Shown here: one piece after another, positions 42,533-52,380 of the stretch
How positions within the stretch are numbered: position 1 is the stretch's first letter
Layout of the letters: each line of letters begins with the position of its first letter
Source: Devosia rhizoryzae
GTDB taxonomy: Bacteria > Pseudomonadota > Alphaproteobacteria > Rhizobiales > Devosiaceae
Assembly (NCBI RefSeq): GCF_016698665.1
Contig: NZ_CP068046.1
Span: 2,604,001-2,668,000 of the forward strand
DNA length: 64,000 nucleotides
Direction: 5' to 3'
The notes under the pieces: model-generated
Told to the model about the DNA's origin: nothing
What the model saw: the letters and a program-made list of their open reading frames with translations, nothing else
Databases searched by the model: none
Made by a program: the position numbers and the translations under genes

Positions 42533-43405
42533 TTGGCCACCAAGCAGACCCGCGCCTTGGCGCGCACCATGATGGCACCGGCCGTCGTCGTGCTCTTTAT
42601 CTGGATGATCGTCCCGCTGGTGATGACGCTGTGGTTCAGCTTCCAGAACTACAACCTCATCAACCCGATGATGACCGGCTTTGCCGGCTGGGCCAACTAC
42701 ACCTATGTGATCGGCGACCCCAGCTTTACCCAGGCGCTGGTCAATACCCTGATCCTGGTCGGCGGCGTGCTGCTGATCACCATTGTCGGCGGCACGTTCC
42801 TGGCGCTCTTGCTCGACCAGCCGATCTGGGGCCAGGGGATCCTGCGCATCATCGTCATCTCCCCCTTCTTCGTCATGCCGCCGGTTGCGGCGCTGATCTG
42901 GAAGAACGGCTTCATGCATCCCGGCTACGGCATGCTCGGGCATTTGTGGAAATTTTTCGGCCTGCAGCCGGTCGACTGGTTCAATCAGTATCCGCTGTTT
43001 TCGGTGATCGTCATCGTTGCCTGGCAGTGGCTGCCGTTTGCGACGCTGATCCTGCTCACGGCCTTGCAGTCACTGTCCGAAGAACAGCGCGAGGCCGCTG
43101 AAATGGATGGCGCCAACGCGGTCAACCGCTTCCGCTATATCATCCTGCCGCATATGGCTCGGGCGATCACCATCGTGATCCTGATCCAGACGATTTTCCT
43201 GCTCGGGATCTTCGCCGAAATCCGCGTCACCACCGGCGGCGGACCCGGCTATGCCTCGACCAATATCGCTTTCCTCGTCTTCCGCACCGGTATCCTGAGC
43301 AATGACATCGGCGCCGGATCGGCGGGTGGCGTCGTCGCCGTCATCATCGCCAACGTGGTCGCCATCTTCCTGATGCGCGCTGTGGGGAAGAATCTTGATG
43401 CATAA
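42533..43405 (+). CDS. smoF: Polyol ABC transporter permease SmoF
   Basis: MalF-like inner-membrane permease of 290 residues, six helices, EAA loop EQREAAEMDGANAVNRFRYIILP. The frame begins at a TTG (42533) preceded by AGGA. Characteristic SmoF/MtlF blocks include NPMMTGFAGWANYTYV and GGPGYASTNIAFLVF. Separated from smoE by a hairpin plus repeat and from smoG by a different repeat. Confidence 0.92.
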   Translation: MATKQTRALARTMMAPAVVVLFIWMIVPLVMTLWFSFQNYNLINPMMTGFAGWANYTYVIGDPSFTQALVNTLILVGGVLLITIVGGTFLALLLDQPIWGQGILRIIVISPFFVMPPVAALIWKNGFMHPGYGMLGHLWKFFGLQPVDWFNQYPLFSVIVIVAWQWLPFATLILLTALQSLSEEQREAAEMDGANAVNRFRYIILPHMARAITIVILIQTIFLLGIFAEIRVTTGGGPGYASTNIAFLVFRTGILSNDIGAGSAGGVVAVIIANVVAIFLMRAVGKNLDA

Positions 43406-43409
43406 GCAC

Positions 43410-43576
43410 TCCCCCCTCCGAGCGCCGCTAGGCGCTGCGCGCCAAGCTATGCTTGCCTCCCCCTCAAGGGGGGCGGTGGGCACCGTGCCGGCCCGACGCT
43501 CCACCTTCACCCTCCCCCTTGAGGGGAGGGTAGCAAAGCTAGGCTCAAAGAGCCGTAGCGGCGCTAGGGAGGGGGT
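43410..43576. repeat. MITE-like inverted-repeat element, family B, copy 1
   Basis: About 167 bases filling the smoF-smoG gap. The left arm (CCCCCCTCCGAGCGCCGCTA... to CCCCCTCAAGGGGG) is related by inversion to the right arm (CCCTCCCCCTTGAGGGGAGG... to GGCGCTAGGGAGGGGG), so the unit can fold into a long cruciform. No coding capacity. A second copy starts at about 63868 and runs off the window. Confidence 0.8.
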
Positions 43577-43614
43577 ATCTTTCCTGCCCACCCAACTGGC
43601 GGAGAACTTTTAGC

Positions 43615-44445
43615 ATGGCCCGCCGCGTTCCCGTTCAAACCCGCATCGGCTTTACCATCCTTGCCTGGGCAATCGCGCTTCTCTTGTTCTCGCCCATCCT
43701 CTGGACCCTGGTCACAGCCTTCAAGACCGAGGCCGAGGCCATTGCCTCGCCGCCCACCTTCCTGCCGCAGACATGGACGCTAGACAATTTCGGGGCCGTC
43801 CAGGATCGATCGGACTATGTCAAGCACGCTACCAATTCGATCATCGTGTCGGTCGGCTCGACGCTCCTGGGCTTGCTGATCGCCATTCCGGCCGCCTGGT
43901 CCATGGCCTTTGCACCCTCGAAGCGCACCAAGGACATCCTGATGTGGATGCTCTCCACCAAGATGATGCCGGCAGTGGGCGTGCTGATCCCGATCTACCT
44001 GATCTTTCGCGACCTCAGGCTGCTCGACACGGTCCACGGCCTCACGCTGATCATGACGCTGATCAACCTGCCGATCATCATCTGGATGCTCTACACCTAC
44101 TTCAAGGAGATCCCGGTCGATATCCTTGAAGCGGCCCGCATGGATGGCGCCGAGCTCTGGAACGAAATCCGCCACGTGCTTGTGCCCATGGCCGTGCCCG
44201 GTATTGCCTCGACGCTGCTGCTCAATGTGATCCTCGCCTGGAACGAGGCGTTCTGGACCATCACGCTGACCTCAGGGCGCGCGGGCACCTTGACCGCGTT
44301 CATTTCGAGCTTTTCCTCGCCGCAGGGCCTCTTTCTCGCCAAGCTTTCCGCCGCCTCGCTTCTCGCCATCGCCCCGATCCTGCTGCTCGGCTGGTTCAGC
44401 CAGAAACAGCTGGTGCGTGGTCTGACGTTTGGCGCAGTGAAATAA
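43615..44445 (+). CDS. smoG: Polyol ABC transporter permease SmoG
   Basis: MalG-like permease of 276 residues with six helices and an EAA loop [23 protein letters not shown]. It pairs with SmoF. ATG 43615 has GGAG ten bases upstream. It is followed after 13 bases by smoK. Confidence 0.92.
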   Translation: MARRVPVQTRIGFTILAWAIALLLFSPILWTLVTAFKTEAEAIASPPTFLPQTWTLDNFGAVQDRSDYVKHATNSIIVSVGSTLLGLLIAIPAAWSMAFAPSKRTKDILMWMLSTKMMPAVGVLIPIYLIFRDLRLLDTVHGLTLIMTLINLPIIIWMLYTYFKEIPVDILEAARMDGAELWNEIRHVLVPMAVPGIASTLLLNVILAWNEAFWTITLTSGRAGTLTAFISSFSSPQGLFLAKLSAASLLAIAPILLLGWFSQKQLVRGLTFGAVK

Positions 44446-44458
44446 AGGACTTCCGCAA

Positions 44459-45454
44459 ATGGGTTCCATCACCCTCGAACACGTCAACAAGTCCTTCGGC
44501 GAAGTCGAGATCATCCCCGATATCTCGCTCGATATCCGCGATGGCGAATTCGTGGTCTTTGTCGGCCCTTCCGGCTGCGGCAAGTCTACGTTGCTGCGGC
44601 TGATCGCAGGGCTCGAGGATACGACTTCTGGCCATATCAGGCTCGATGGCCAGGACGTTACCGATGCGCCGCCGGCCAAGCGGGGGCTGGCCATGGTGTT
44701 CCAGTCCTATGCGCTTTATCCGCATATGAGCGTGCGCGACAACATCGCCTTCCCGCTCAAGATGGCGAAGATGCAGCAAGCCGAGATCGACCGCAAAGTC
44801 GAATATGCGGCTCGCACGCTCAACCTCGGCTCCTACCTCGATCGCCGTCCGCGTGCCCTTTCCGGCGGCCAGCGCCAGCGCGTCGCCATCGGCCGCGCCA
44901 TCGTGCGCGAACCCAAGGCATTCCTCTTCGACGAGCCGCTGTCCAACCTTGACGCAGCGCTGCGCGTCAACATGCGGCTCGAGATCACCGAACTGCACCA
45001 GCAGCTCAAGACCACCATGATCTACGTGACCCACGACCAGGTCGAAGCCATGACCATGGCCGACCGGATCGTTGTGCTCAATGCCGGCAATGTCGAGCAG
45101 TTCGGCTCACCCCTCGAGCTCTATAAAAACCCTGCCAATCGCTTTGTTGCCGGCTTCATCGGCTCGCCGAAGATGAATTTCGTTGATGGCGCGGAAGCCG
45201 CCAAGCACGGGGTCCATTCTATCGGCGTACGACCCGAGCATTTCCGCATTTCGACCACGGAAGGTCCGTGGAAGGGGACGGTCAACGTCGCCGAACAACT
45301 GGGCTCGGACACGTTCCTCCATGTCCAGACCGATTTCGGCCTCATGACCGTGCGCGCCGATGGCGACCAGACCTTCAAGCACGGCGACACCATTTACCTG
45401 ACCCCCGACCAGACCCGCATCTACCGCTTCGATGCGGCGGGAAAAGCGATTTAG
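44459..45454 (+). CDS. smoK: Polyol ABC transporter ATPase SmoK
   Basis: 331 residues. Walker [11 protein letters not shown]-loop [12 protein letters not shown], signature [14 protein letters not shown], Walker [15 protein letters not shown]-loop VTHDQVEA; the C-terminal TOBE domain ([10 protein letters not shown]) is shorter than in UgpC. Energises SmoF/SmoG. It ends four bases before the mannitol dehydrogenase ATG. Confidence 0.93.
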   Translation: MGSITLEHVNKSFGEVEIIPDISLDIRDGEFVVFVGPSGCGKSTLLRLIAGLEDTTSGHIRLDGQDVTDAPPAKRGLAMVFQSYALYPHMSVRDNIAFPLKMAKMQQAEIDRKVEYAARTLNLGSYLDRRPRALSGGQRQRVAIGRAIVREPKAFLFDEPLSNLDAALRVNMRLEITELHQQLKTTMIYVTHDQVEAMTMADRIVVLNAGNVEQFGSPLELYKNPANRFVAGFIGSPKMNFVDGAEAAKHGVHSIGVRPEHFRISTTEGPWKGTVNVAEQLGSDTFLHVQTDFGLMTVRADGDQTFKHGDTIYLTPDQTRIYRFDAAGKAI

Positions 45455-45458
45455 TTCT

Positions 45459-46940
45459 ATGACCAAACTTTCCCTCTCCAGCCTCTCCTCAATCACCAGC
45501 GCCGCCACACCCTCATACGACCGCGACACCCTATCCCCGGGCATCGTTCATTTCGGCGTCGGCAATTTTCACCGTGCGCATCAGGCGGTCTATCTCGACG
45601 CCCTGTTCAACGCCGGCGAGGGCCATGACTGGGCGATTGTCGGCGCAGGGGTGCGCGAGGCCGACGAGGCCATGCGGCAAAAGCTGATGGCGCAGGACTG
45701 GCTGACCACGGTGGTGGAGCAGGAAGCGGATGCCAGTAGCGCTCGCGTCACCGGCGTCATGGTGGATTATCTTCAGCCCAGCGACAGCGAAGCGGTCATC
45801 GCCAAGCTCGCCGATCCGGCGATCCGCATCGTGTCTCTGACCATCACCGAGGGCGGCTATTATATCGACCCCGCCTCGCAACGGTTCGATCCGAACCATG
45901 CGGATATCCAGTACGATGCCGCCCATTTCGACGCGCCCAAGACTGCCTTCGGGCTGATCCTTGCCGGCCTCCTTCGGCGCCGCGATGCCGGTGTCGAGCC
46001 GTTTACGGTCATGTCCTGCGACAATATTCCGGGCAATGGCCATGTCACCGAAAACGCCGTGGCCGGACTTGCCGCACTGATCGATCCGGCGCTGGCCGAG
46101 TGGGTCAAAACGTCGGTCGCTTTCCCCAATAGCATGGTCGATCGCATTACGCCCGCAACGTCGGATCGCGAAAAGACGCTACTGGCCGAGCAGTTCGGCA
46201 TCGACGATGCCTGGCCGGTCTTCTGCGAAATCTTCAAGCAATGGGTGCTGGAAGACAATTTTCCAGCCGGTCGCCCAGCGCTGGAAAAGGTCGGCGTACA
46301 GTTCGTCGACGACGTCGCGCCCTACGAGCACATGAAGATCCGCATCCTCAATGGCGGGCACGCGACCATTGCCTATCCGGCGGGGCTACTCGACATCCAC
46401 TTCGTGCACGAGGCGATGGAGCATCCCCTGGTCTCGGCCTTCCTAAAGAAGGTCGAAAGCGAAGAGATCATCCCCATCGTGCCGCCGGTGCCCGATACCG
46501 ACCTCAACGACTATTTTGCGCTCTGCGAACGGCGCTTCGCCAATCCCAAGATCGGCGACACCATCCGCCGGCTTGCACTCGATGGATCGAACAGGCAACC
46601 CAAGTTCATCGTGCCCAGCGCTCTCGATCGCGCAAATGCTAACAGTCCGCTAACAGGTCTGGCTTTGGTGGCGGCTTTCTGGTGCCGTTATTGCTACGGA
46701 ACGACAGAATCCGGCGCCCAAATCGCACCGAATGATCCGTCCTGGGATCGGCTGACGGCTCAGGCCAAGCGGGCCAAGGACGACCCCGCGGCCTGGCTCG
46801 AAATGACCGACATCTATGGCGAACTGGCCAAGAACCCCAGCTTTGCGGAAGCCTTCAGCCAGGCTCTCACCACAATCTGGCAAATCGGCACGACGGCGAC
46901 ACTCGAACGCTACTTGGCAGACGCTCTCCCGCTCCGGTAA
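45459..46940 (+). CDS. mtlK: Mannitol 2-dehydrogenase (long-chain polyol dehydrogenase)
   Basis: 493 residues of the mannitol dehydrogenase superfamily. The N-terminal nucleotide-binding part begins IVHFGVGNFHRAHQAVYLD; SLTITEGGYY, SCDNIPGNG and SMVDRITPAT follow; the catalytic Lys lies in the ILNGGHATIAYPAG-preceding segment YEHMKIRILNGGH. Oxidises D-mannitol (and often D-arabitol or sorbitol) to fructose (or xylulose) with NAD+. ATG 45459 is chosen; an upstream frame extension overlaps smoK. Its place in the smo operon fixes the pathway. Confidence 0.93.
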   Translation: MTKLSLSSLSSITSAATPSYDRDTLSPGIVHFGVGNFHRAHQAVYLDALFNAGEGHDWAIVGAGVREADEAMRQKLMAQDWLTTVVEQEADASSARVTGVMVDYLQPSDSEAVIAKLADPAIRIVSLTITEGGYYIDPASQRFDPNHADIQYDAAHFDAPKTAFGLILAGLLRRRDAGVEPFTVMSCDNIPGNGHVTENAVAGLAALIDPALAEWVKTSVAFPNSMVDRITPATSDREKTLLAEQFGIDDAWPVFCEIFKQWVLEDNFPAGRPALEKVGVQFVDDVAPYEHMKIRILNGGHATIAYPAGLLDIHFVHEAMEHPLVSAFLKKVESEEIIPIVPPVPDTDLNDYFALCERRFANPKIGDTIRRLALDGSNRQPKFIVPSALDRANANSPLTGLALVAAFWCRYCYGTTESGAQIAPNDPSWDRLTAQAKRAKDDPAAWLEMTDIYGELAKNPSFAEAFSQALTTIWQIGTTATLERYLADALPLR

Positions 46941-46970
46941 GCTCCGGCCGGAGTGAGGAGTAGGAACGGC

Positions 46971-48554
46971 TTGGGGCAAGACCTCCTGGTAGGCGTCGAT
47001 GTCGGCACGGGCAGCGCCCGCGCGGGCGTTTTCACGCCTCAAGGCAAGCTCCTCGGTCGCAGCGAACAACCCATTTCGATGCGCCGCTCCGACGCCAATT
47101 TTGCCGAGCATGACAGCGAACAGATCTGGTCCGCCGTGTGCCAATCGGTCCGCGGCGCGCTGGCCGAGGCCGGTGCCAAGCCGGTCGACGTCGTCGGCAT
47201 TGCCTTTGACGCCACCTGTTCCCTCGTTGTCCGCGACACGGCGGGCGCGCCGGTGACCGTTTCGCGCGATGGCGAGGATCGATGGGACACGATCGTCTGG
47301 CTCGATCACCGGGCGCTCGAAGAAGCCGACGAATGCACGCGCACTGGTCATGAAGTGCTCCATTATGCCGGTGGCGTCATGTCGCCAGAAATGGAAGTGC
47401 CTAAGCTCATGTGGCTCAAGCGCCACCTGCCGCAGAGCTGGGCACGCGCCGGGCAGATGTTCGATCTGGCTGATTTTCTGAGCTGGAAGGCCACGGGCTC
47501 CCTCGCGCGGTCGCAATCGACGCTGACCTGCAAATGGACCTATCTCGGCCATTCTGCCGAGCCTTGGCGGCACGACTTCTTGCAGGAGGTCGGCCTGGAG
47601 GACCTGCTCGACAAAGCCGCCCTGCCCCAGACCGCCAGCCCGGTCGGCGCCGATCTCGGCGCCCTGACCGACCAAGCTGCCGAGGAACTGGGCCTCACCG
47701 CAAAGTGCCGCGTCGGTGCCGGTTTGATCGATGCGCATGCCGGGGCCCTCGGCGCGCTCGGCGCTTTCACCCATGATGTCGACACCATCGACCGGCACCT
47801 GGCGCTGATCGCCGGCACATCAAGCTGCGTCATGGCGCTTTCTGCCGAGGACCGCCCGACCACCGGCGTCTGGGGTCCGTATTTTGGCGCCGTACTGCCC
47901 GGCGTCTGGCTCAACGAGGGCGGGCAGTCGGCAACCGGTGCCCTCCTTGATCACGTCATTTCCTGGCATAGCGCCGGCGGCGAGCCGACGCGCGAGCGGC
48001 ATCTGGCGATCTGTCGTCGCGTCATGGAACTGCGCGAAGCCGAAGGACTGGCGCTCGCCGACCGGCTCCATGTGCTGCCCGATTTTCACGGCAACCGCTC
48101 GCCGCTCGGCGATCCCTTCGCGCTTGGCGTCATTTCCGGATTAACTCTCGATAGCGATTTCGACAGCCTCTGCCGCCTCTACTGGCGCACTTGCGTCTCC
48201 ATTGCGCTGGGTGTCCGGCACATTCTGGAAACGCTCAACACCCGCGGCTATGCCATCGATACGCTTCATGTCACCGGCGGCCATACGCGCAATCCGCTGC
48301 TCATGGAGCTTTATGCCGACGCCACCAATTGCACTGTGGTGGAGCCTTTGACGCCCGACGCGACGCTGCTCGGCATGGCCATGGTCGCGGCCAATGCAGC
48401 CGGACTTTATCCCAGTCTCGACCAGGCCTGCATTGCCATGCAGCAGGGTGGCCGCTCGCGTGCGCCGAACAGTGCGGCGCGCAGCGCCTTCGACCGGGAC
48501 TACGCTATCTTCCTTCTGATGCTGAAGCAGCGGCAGGCGATCGACGCCCTCTAG
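46971..48554 (+). CDS. FGGY-family pentulose kinase
   Basis: About 527 residues. N-terminal LLVGVDVGTGSARAGVF is the FGGY ATPase phosphate-1 motif; the second, C-terminal half has LDTLHVTGGHTRNPLLMELYADA-like content (TGGHTRNPL). GIAFDATCSLVV and WLDHRALEEA resemble the D-ribulokinase/FGGY-carbohydrate-kinase subgroup rather than xylulokinase XylB. It would phosphorylate the ketose (xylulose or ribulose) released by the dehydrogenase. A TTG at 46971 with AGGAG ten bases upstream, or GTG at 46953, could start it. Last gene of the polyol operon. Confidence 0.83.
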   Translation: MGQDLLVGVDVGTGSARAGVFTPQGKLLGRSEQPISMRRSDANFAEHDSEQIWSAVCQSVRGALAEAGAKPVDVVGIAFDATCSLVVRDTAGAPVTVSRDGEDRWDTIVWLDHRALEEADECTRTGHEVLHYAGGVMSPEMEVPKLMWLKRHLPQSWARAGQMFDLADFLSWKATGSLARSQSTLTCKWTYLGHSAEPWRHDFLQEVGLEDLLDKAALPQTASPVGADLGALTDQAAEELGLTAKCRVGAGLIDAHAGALGALGAFTHDVDTIDRHLALIAGTSSCVMALSAEDRPTTGVWGPYFGAVLPGVWLNEGGQSATGALLDHVISWHSAGGEPTRERHLAICRRVMELREAEGLALADRLHVLPDFHGNRSPLGDPFALGVISGLTLDSDFDSLCRLYWRTCVSIALGVRHILETLNTRGYAIDTLHVTGGHTRNPLLMELYADATNCTVVEPLTPDATLLGMAMVAANAAGLYPSLDQACIAMQQGGRSRAPNSAARSAFDRDYAIFLLMLKQRQAIDAL

Positions 48555-48603
48555 GGAACAAAAGGCGTGCGCTCCGATTGTCCGGCCAGCAGCGAGGACA
48601 AAG

Positions 48604-48939
48604 ATGCACACATTCCGCCAAATCCCGATCGGCGAAAATGCCGAGAATGCCGTGACCGTCGGCATCGAGCGCAACACCAGCGGCTCGATGGTTGCGGCCG
48701 TCTGGTGGCCAGCCCATGGCGACGTGGATGGTGACGAAGCAAGCTATGACAGCGTGCCCGAGGCGCTTGCCGCGGCGGAAGCCGCGCGTGCTCTGCATGG
48801 CTTTGCCGATGTGGTGGTAACGCTTCAGAGCGATGATCTTTGGGACCCCCAATGGGGCACATTGGCCGGCGCGCAGGCGCTGAGTGAAGACGAAATCTTC
48901 GAACTCGCCAGCGCCACCGAAGCCATGCGAGACGCCTGA
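48604..48939 (+). CDS. Hypothetical protein, 111 residues
   Basis: Small acidic, Ala-rich soluble protein with no signal peptide or membrane segment and no recognised motif (it contains SMVAAVWWPAHGD and ends SATEAMRDA). It has a GAGGA ribosome-binding site and lies nine bases upstream of an isochorismatase-like gene, so it is probably part of the same transcript. The coding bias matches its neighbours, which supports it being a real gene. Confidence 0.65.
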   Translation: MHTFRQIPIGENAENAVTVGIERNTSGSMVAAVWWPAHGDVDGDEASYDSVPEALAAAEAARALHGFADVVVTLQSDDLWDPQWGTLAGAQALSEDEIFELASATEAMRDA

Positions 48940-48948
48940 GGCCCAGCC

Positions 48949-49554
48949 ATGTCCACGGCCGATATCAGCCCCAACTGGGCTCACATCTGCGTCGATATGC
49001 AAGCCATGTTCGGCGGTGACTCTCCTTGGAGCGCGCCATGGATGGAGCGGGTGCTTCCCGCCGTCGAAGCATTGTTCGATCGTGCGCCGCACCGCACCAT
49101 CTTTACGCGCTTCCTGCCGCCCGAAACGCCGGAACAGGCGCATGGTGCCTGGCAGGACTATTACCGGCACTGGTCGAACATGACCCGCAGCCAGCAGCCG
49201 CCGGAACTGTTAGACCTCGTGCCATCGCTCAGAAGCTTCGTGCCGCCGGGACGGGTGTTCGACAAGCCGATCTATTCGCCCTGGCTCAGCGGCAATCTTC
49301 ACCACATCCTTCGCGCCGAAAACGTCGACACGCTGGTGATCAGCGGCGGCGAAACCGATGTGTGCGTGCTCAGCACCGTCATGGGTGCGATCGACCTAGG
49401 TTATCGCGTCGTGCTGCCGGTGGATGCGCTTTATGGCTCCGCCGACGAAACGCATGAGGCCATTCTTTCGATTTATCGCAGCCGGTTCCAGTTCCAGCTG
49501 GTGATCACCAGCGTTGCCGACCTGCTCGACGTCTGGAGGAACGAAGCGCTTTGA
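48949..49554 (+). CDS. Isochorismatase-like cysteine hydrolase
   Basis: 201 residues of the isochorismatase/nicotinamidase fold. The catalytic Asp is in ICVDMQAMF (residue ~16), and the nucleophilic Cys in LVISGGETDVCVLSTVMGAIDLGY (abbreviated; Cys near residue 138). A Lys at FDKPIY is a plausible third triad member. The substrate is unknown; related proteins hydrolyse amides or ureido compounds. It overlaps the next gene by four bases. Confidence 0.85.
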   Translation: MSTADISPNWAHICVDMQAMFGGDSPWSAPWMERVLPAVEALFDRAPHRTIFTRFLPPETPEQAHGAWQDYYRHWSNMTRSQQPPELLDLVPSLRSFVPPGRVFDKPIYSPWLSGNLHHILRAENVDTLVISGGETDVCVLSTVMGAIDLGYRVVLPVDALYGSADETHEAILSIYRSRFQFQLVITSVADLLDVWRNEAL

Positions 49555-50510
49555 CCCAGATCGGCTATCATGCATCGCACGAACAATTCGCCCCCAGCGC
49601 CCTCCTCAGCTATGTGAAGCGCGCCGAGGCGGCAGGCTTTGATAGCGCCAAGTCGTCGGATCATTTTCATCCCTGGGCTACGAGCCAGGGGCAGTCCGGC
49701 TTTGCCTGGTCCTGGCTGGGCGCTGCCATGCAGGCGACGCGGTTTTCCTACGGCATGATCTCGGCGCCGGGATATCGCTATCATCCGGCCATCCTGGCCC
49801 AGGCTGCGGCAACGATCGGCGAGATGTTTCCCGATCGGCTCTGGCTGGCCCTTGGCAGCGGCGAAGCCATCAATGAGGCGATCACCGGAGAGACCTGGCC
49901 CGACAAGCCGGAGCGCAATACGCGGCTGCTCGAATGCGTCGAGATCACGCGCGCGCTGTTTGCCGGTGAGACCGTCACTCACCGCGGACGGGTGACGGTG
50001 ATCGAGGCCAAGCTTTATTCACGCCCCAAGAAGCCGGTGCCTCTGTTCGGCGCGGCGGTGACGCCGAAGACGGCGCGCTTCGTTGCCGGCTGGGCCGATG
50101 GGCTCCTGACGACCGGCGGCGATATCGAAAGCCTCAAGGAGGTGCTCGACGCCTTCCGCAGCAATGGCGGCGCGGGAAAGCCGGTGCATGTGCAGCACGC
50201 GCTGTCCTGGGCGGAGAATGAGGAGCAAGCTGTCTCGCAGGCTCTCGAACAGTGGGGGCCAGTCTCGGCCGGCGGCGATCTCAACTGGAACGTGGCGCGA
50301 CCCGAAGACTTCGACGTCATTGGCAAGCTCGCCACCGAGGATAGCGTGCGCAAGAGCGTCGCCGTTTCGGCCGACCTGGGGCAGCATCGACAGTGGCTGG
50401 CCGACCTCGCGGCGCTCGATGTCACCAGCATCCAGCTCCACAATGTCGGCCGCAACCAGGAAGAGTTTATCGACGTCTTCGGCGAGAAAGTTCTGCCGAA
50501 GCTGCGCTAG
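49551..50510 (+). CDS. Luciferase-like (LLM class) flavin oxidoreductase, probable non-F420 type
   Basis: 319 residues with the luciferase-like TIM barrel. IGYHASHEQFAPSALLSYVKRAEAAGFD, SSDHFHPW, GMISAPGYRYHPAILAQAAATI and WLALGSGEAINEAITG resemble the family annotated as non-F420 flavinoid oxidoreductases related to F420-dependent glucose-6-phosphate dehydrogenase. Start is a TTG overlapping the isochorismatase-like stop. The substrate is unknown. It is convergent with the treZ-like gene, one base apart. Confidence 0.82.
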   Translation: MTQIGYHASHEQFAPSALLSYVKRAEAAGFDSAKSSDHFHPWATSQGQSGFAWSWLGAAMQATRFSYGMISAPGYRYHPAILAQAAATIGEMFPDRLWLALGSGEAINEAITGETWPDKPERNTRLLECVEITRALFAGETVTHRGRVTVIEAKLYSRPKKPVPLFGAAVTPKTARFVAGWADGLLTTGGDIESLKEVLDAFRSNGGAGKPVHVQHALSWAENEEQAVSQALEQWGPVSAGGDLNWNVARPEDFDVIGKLATEDSVRKSVAVSADLGQHRQWLADLAALDVTSIQLHNVGRNQEEFIDVFGEKVLPKLR

Positions 50511-50511
50511 C

Positions 50512-52281
50512 TCATCCGTTCCGCCACACCCAGGCTACGGCGCTCCAGGCGCCGAGCCGCAACACTTCGCCTTCCTGAGAATAGTCACCGGTCGAAAGCG
50601 GCGGCGCAGTAATGGTGCAGGCAAGATCGGTTGGTGTGTTCGTGGGATTAAGCGCCATGCTGAGCGTGCCGCTTTCGAAGATCCAGTTGACCACGACAGC
50701 GTTTCCCTGCCGGCCGCTGCGCGCATCCAAACATTTGGAGCCGGTCAACGGCCAGACATGATCCTTGCGCCATTGGGCGAGTTCGCGGAACCGTGCGAGC
50801 GAGGCCTGGCTTTGCGGCTGGTCGAAGTCGGACCAGTCGATTTTGGCCATGGCAAAGGTTGCGGGATCATTTGGATCGGGCAGACCGCCGTCCTCGACAT
50901 CCTCGTTGAAGATTTCCCGCATCTGCTTGTAGCGGTCCTCGCGTTTGATCGCGGCGGCTTTTTCGGGCAGATCGAGAAAGAAGGGGAAGTGGGTGCGCAA
51001 GTCCGCCTCCTCGCCCATGAAGAAGAGCGGCACCTGCGGCGCCAGCATTACGGCAAAATGCAAGAAATCGAGCTTTTCCGGACCGATGCGGTCGGGTAGC
51101 CGGGCACTGTCGGCGCGGTTGCCGATCTGGTCGTGGTTCTGGACATAGGAGACGAAGGCGGCGGGCGGCAGATCGCTGCCCGGCTCATTGCGGGTGGAAC
51201 CATTGCTCTCCCCTTCCGCCTCGCCATCGTGGATAAAGCCGTCGGCAAGGCCTTTTTCCAGATCGGCGATGGGGTCCTTGGAAGGATCGTCGTAGCCGCC
51301 TTTATCATCGTCCGCGACGAGGTAATTGAGGACGTGATGGATGTCGTCGTCCCATTGCGCGGTATAGGTCTTGGGTGTGCCGTCCGCGTCGCGCTCGAGC
51401 CAGGAGGCGCTGTTGTCCATGTTCTCGATAATGAGCTTGGCGTGCGATTTGACCGAGCGGCAGGCATCGGCAAGGCCGGTCAGGAAATCGTCACGGCACT
51501 CGGTCTTCATCTCGTGGACGCTGTCGAAGCGGAGCCCATCGAAGTCGAACTCGGAGAGCCACATCATGGCGTTCTCGTAATAGAACTGCCGCACCGCTTC
51601 CTCGCGGAAGTCGATGCCCGGCCCCCAGGGCGTATTGATGTCGGGATCGAACCATTCGGGTGCATAGTGCTCGATGAGATTGTCGAACTCGCCGAAGTGG
51701 TTGTAGACGACATCGAGCACGAGGCAGATGCCGAGCGCATGGGCGCGGTCGACCAAGGCGCGCAGCTCTTGCCGGGTGCCATAGGCTTCGGCGGGGGCAA
51801 AGATCAGCGTGCCGTCATAGCCCCAGTTGCGGGAGCCGGGAAAGGTGTTGATCGGCATGATCTCGAGCGTGGTGTAGCCTGCATCACGAAAGTGCTCGAG
51901 CTTGTCGGCGAGTGCGGTGAAGGTGCCTTCAGGGGTGACCGTGCCGACATGGACTTCGCAGATCAGAGCTTCATGCCAGGGGCTAAGCGGTTGCTTTCGG
52001 CCGCTGGGCTCGATCGGCTCCGACACAAGGCTCCACCCTGAGGTGCCGCCAACCTGTTGACGCGAGGCCGGATCTGGGAAGTTCAGACCGCCGATGCGGA
52101 ATTTATAGCGTGTGCCGGGGCCGCAGTCTTTTGCCGTGACGGTCCAGAAGCCGTGCTCGGACTTTTGCAGGTCGATGGGGGGACTATCGGGGAAGATCAG
52201 GGAAACCGCGGGGGCGCTTGGAGCCCACAGTCTGAAGGTCGTGCCAGAAGCACCGATTACCGGCCCGAAAGTGACAGCCAT
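50512..52281 (-). CDS. treZ: Malto-oligosyltrehalose trehalohydrolase-like GH13 enzyme (TreZ-like)
   Basis: 589 residues. N-terminal CBM48-like domain (FGPVIGASGTTFRLWAPSAPAVSL), then a GH13 barrel: EVHVGTVTPEGTF, GYDGTLIFAPAEAYG, LVLDVVYNHFG, the nucleophile Asp in FDGLRFDSVHE, the acid Glu in LIIENMD, and YVQNHDQIGNR near the third acid. This set matches TreZ, which releases trehalose from maltooligosyl-trehalose. No TreY is in the window, and the central QWDDDIHH segment fits TreZ. Some divergence leaves open another GH13 specificity. Confidence 0.82.
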   Translation of the reverse strand: MAVTFGPVIGASGTTFRLWAPSAPAVSLIFPDSPPIDLQKSEHGFWTVTAKDCGPGTRYKFRIGGLNFPDPASRQQVGGTSGWSLVSEPIEPSGRKQPLSPWHEALICEVHVGTVTPEGTFTALADKLEHFRDAGYTTLEIMPINTFPGSRNWGYDGTLIFAPAEAYGTRQELRALVDRAHALGICLVLDVVYNHFGEFDNLIEHYAPEWFDPDINTPWGPGIDFREEAVRQFYYENAMMWLSEFDFDGLRFDSVHEMKTECRDDFLTGLADACRSVKSHAKLIIENMDNSASWLERDADGTPKTYTAQWDDDIHHVLNYLVADDDKGGYDDPSKDPIADLEKGLADGFIHDGEAEGESNGSTRNEPGSDLPPAAFVSYVQNHDQIGNRADSARLPDRIGPEKLDFLHFAVMLAPQVPLFFMGEEADLRTHFPFFLDLPEKAAAIKREDRYKQMREIFNEDVEDGGLPDPNDPATFAMAKIDWSDFDQPQSQASLARFRELAQWRKDHVWPLTGSKCLDARSGRQGNAVVVNWIFESGTLSMALNPTNTPTDLACTITAPPLSTGDYSQEGEVLRLGAWSAVAWVWRNG

Positions 52282-52380
52282 AACTCACTCCATACCAATT
52301 ATTCGGCTCGTCAACGGAGGAGTTAAGCCGCCGTTCCCGCTCTTATACGGAGATATTGTTCAACGCCATCAGCGCGATAG

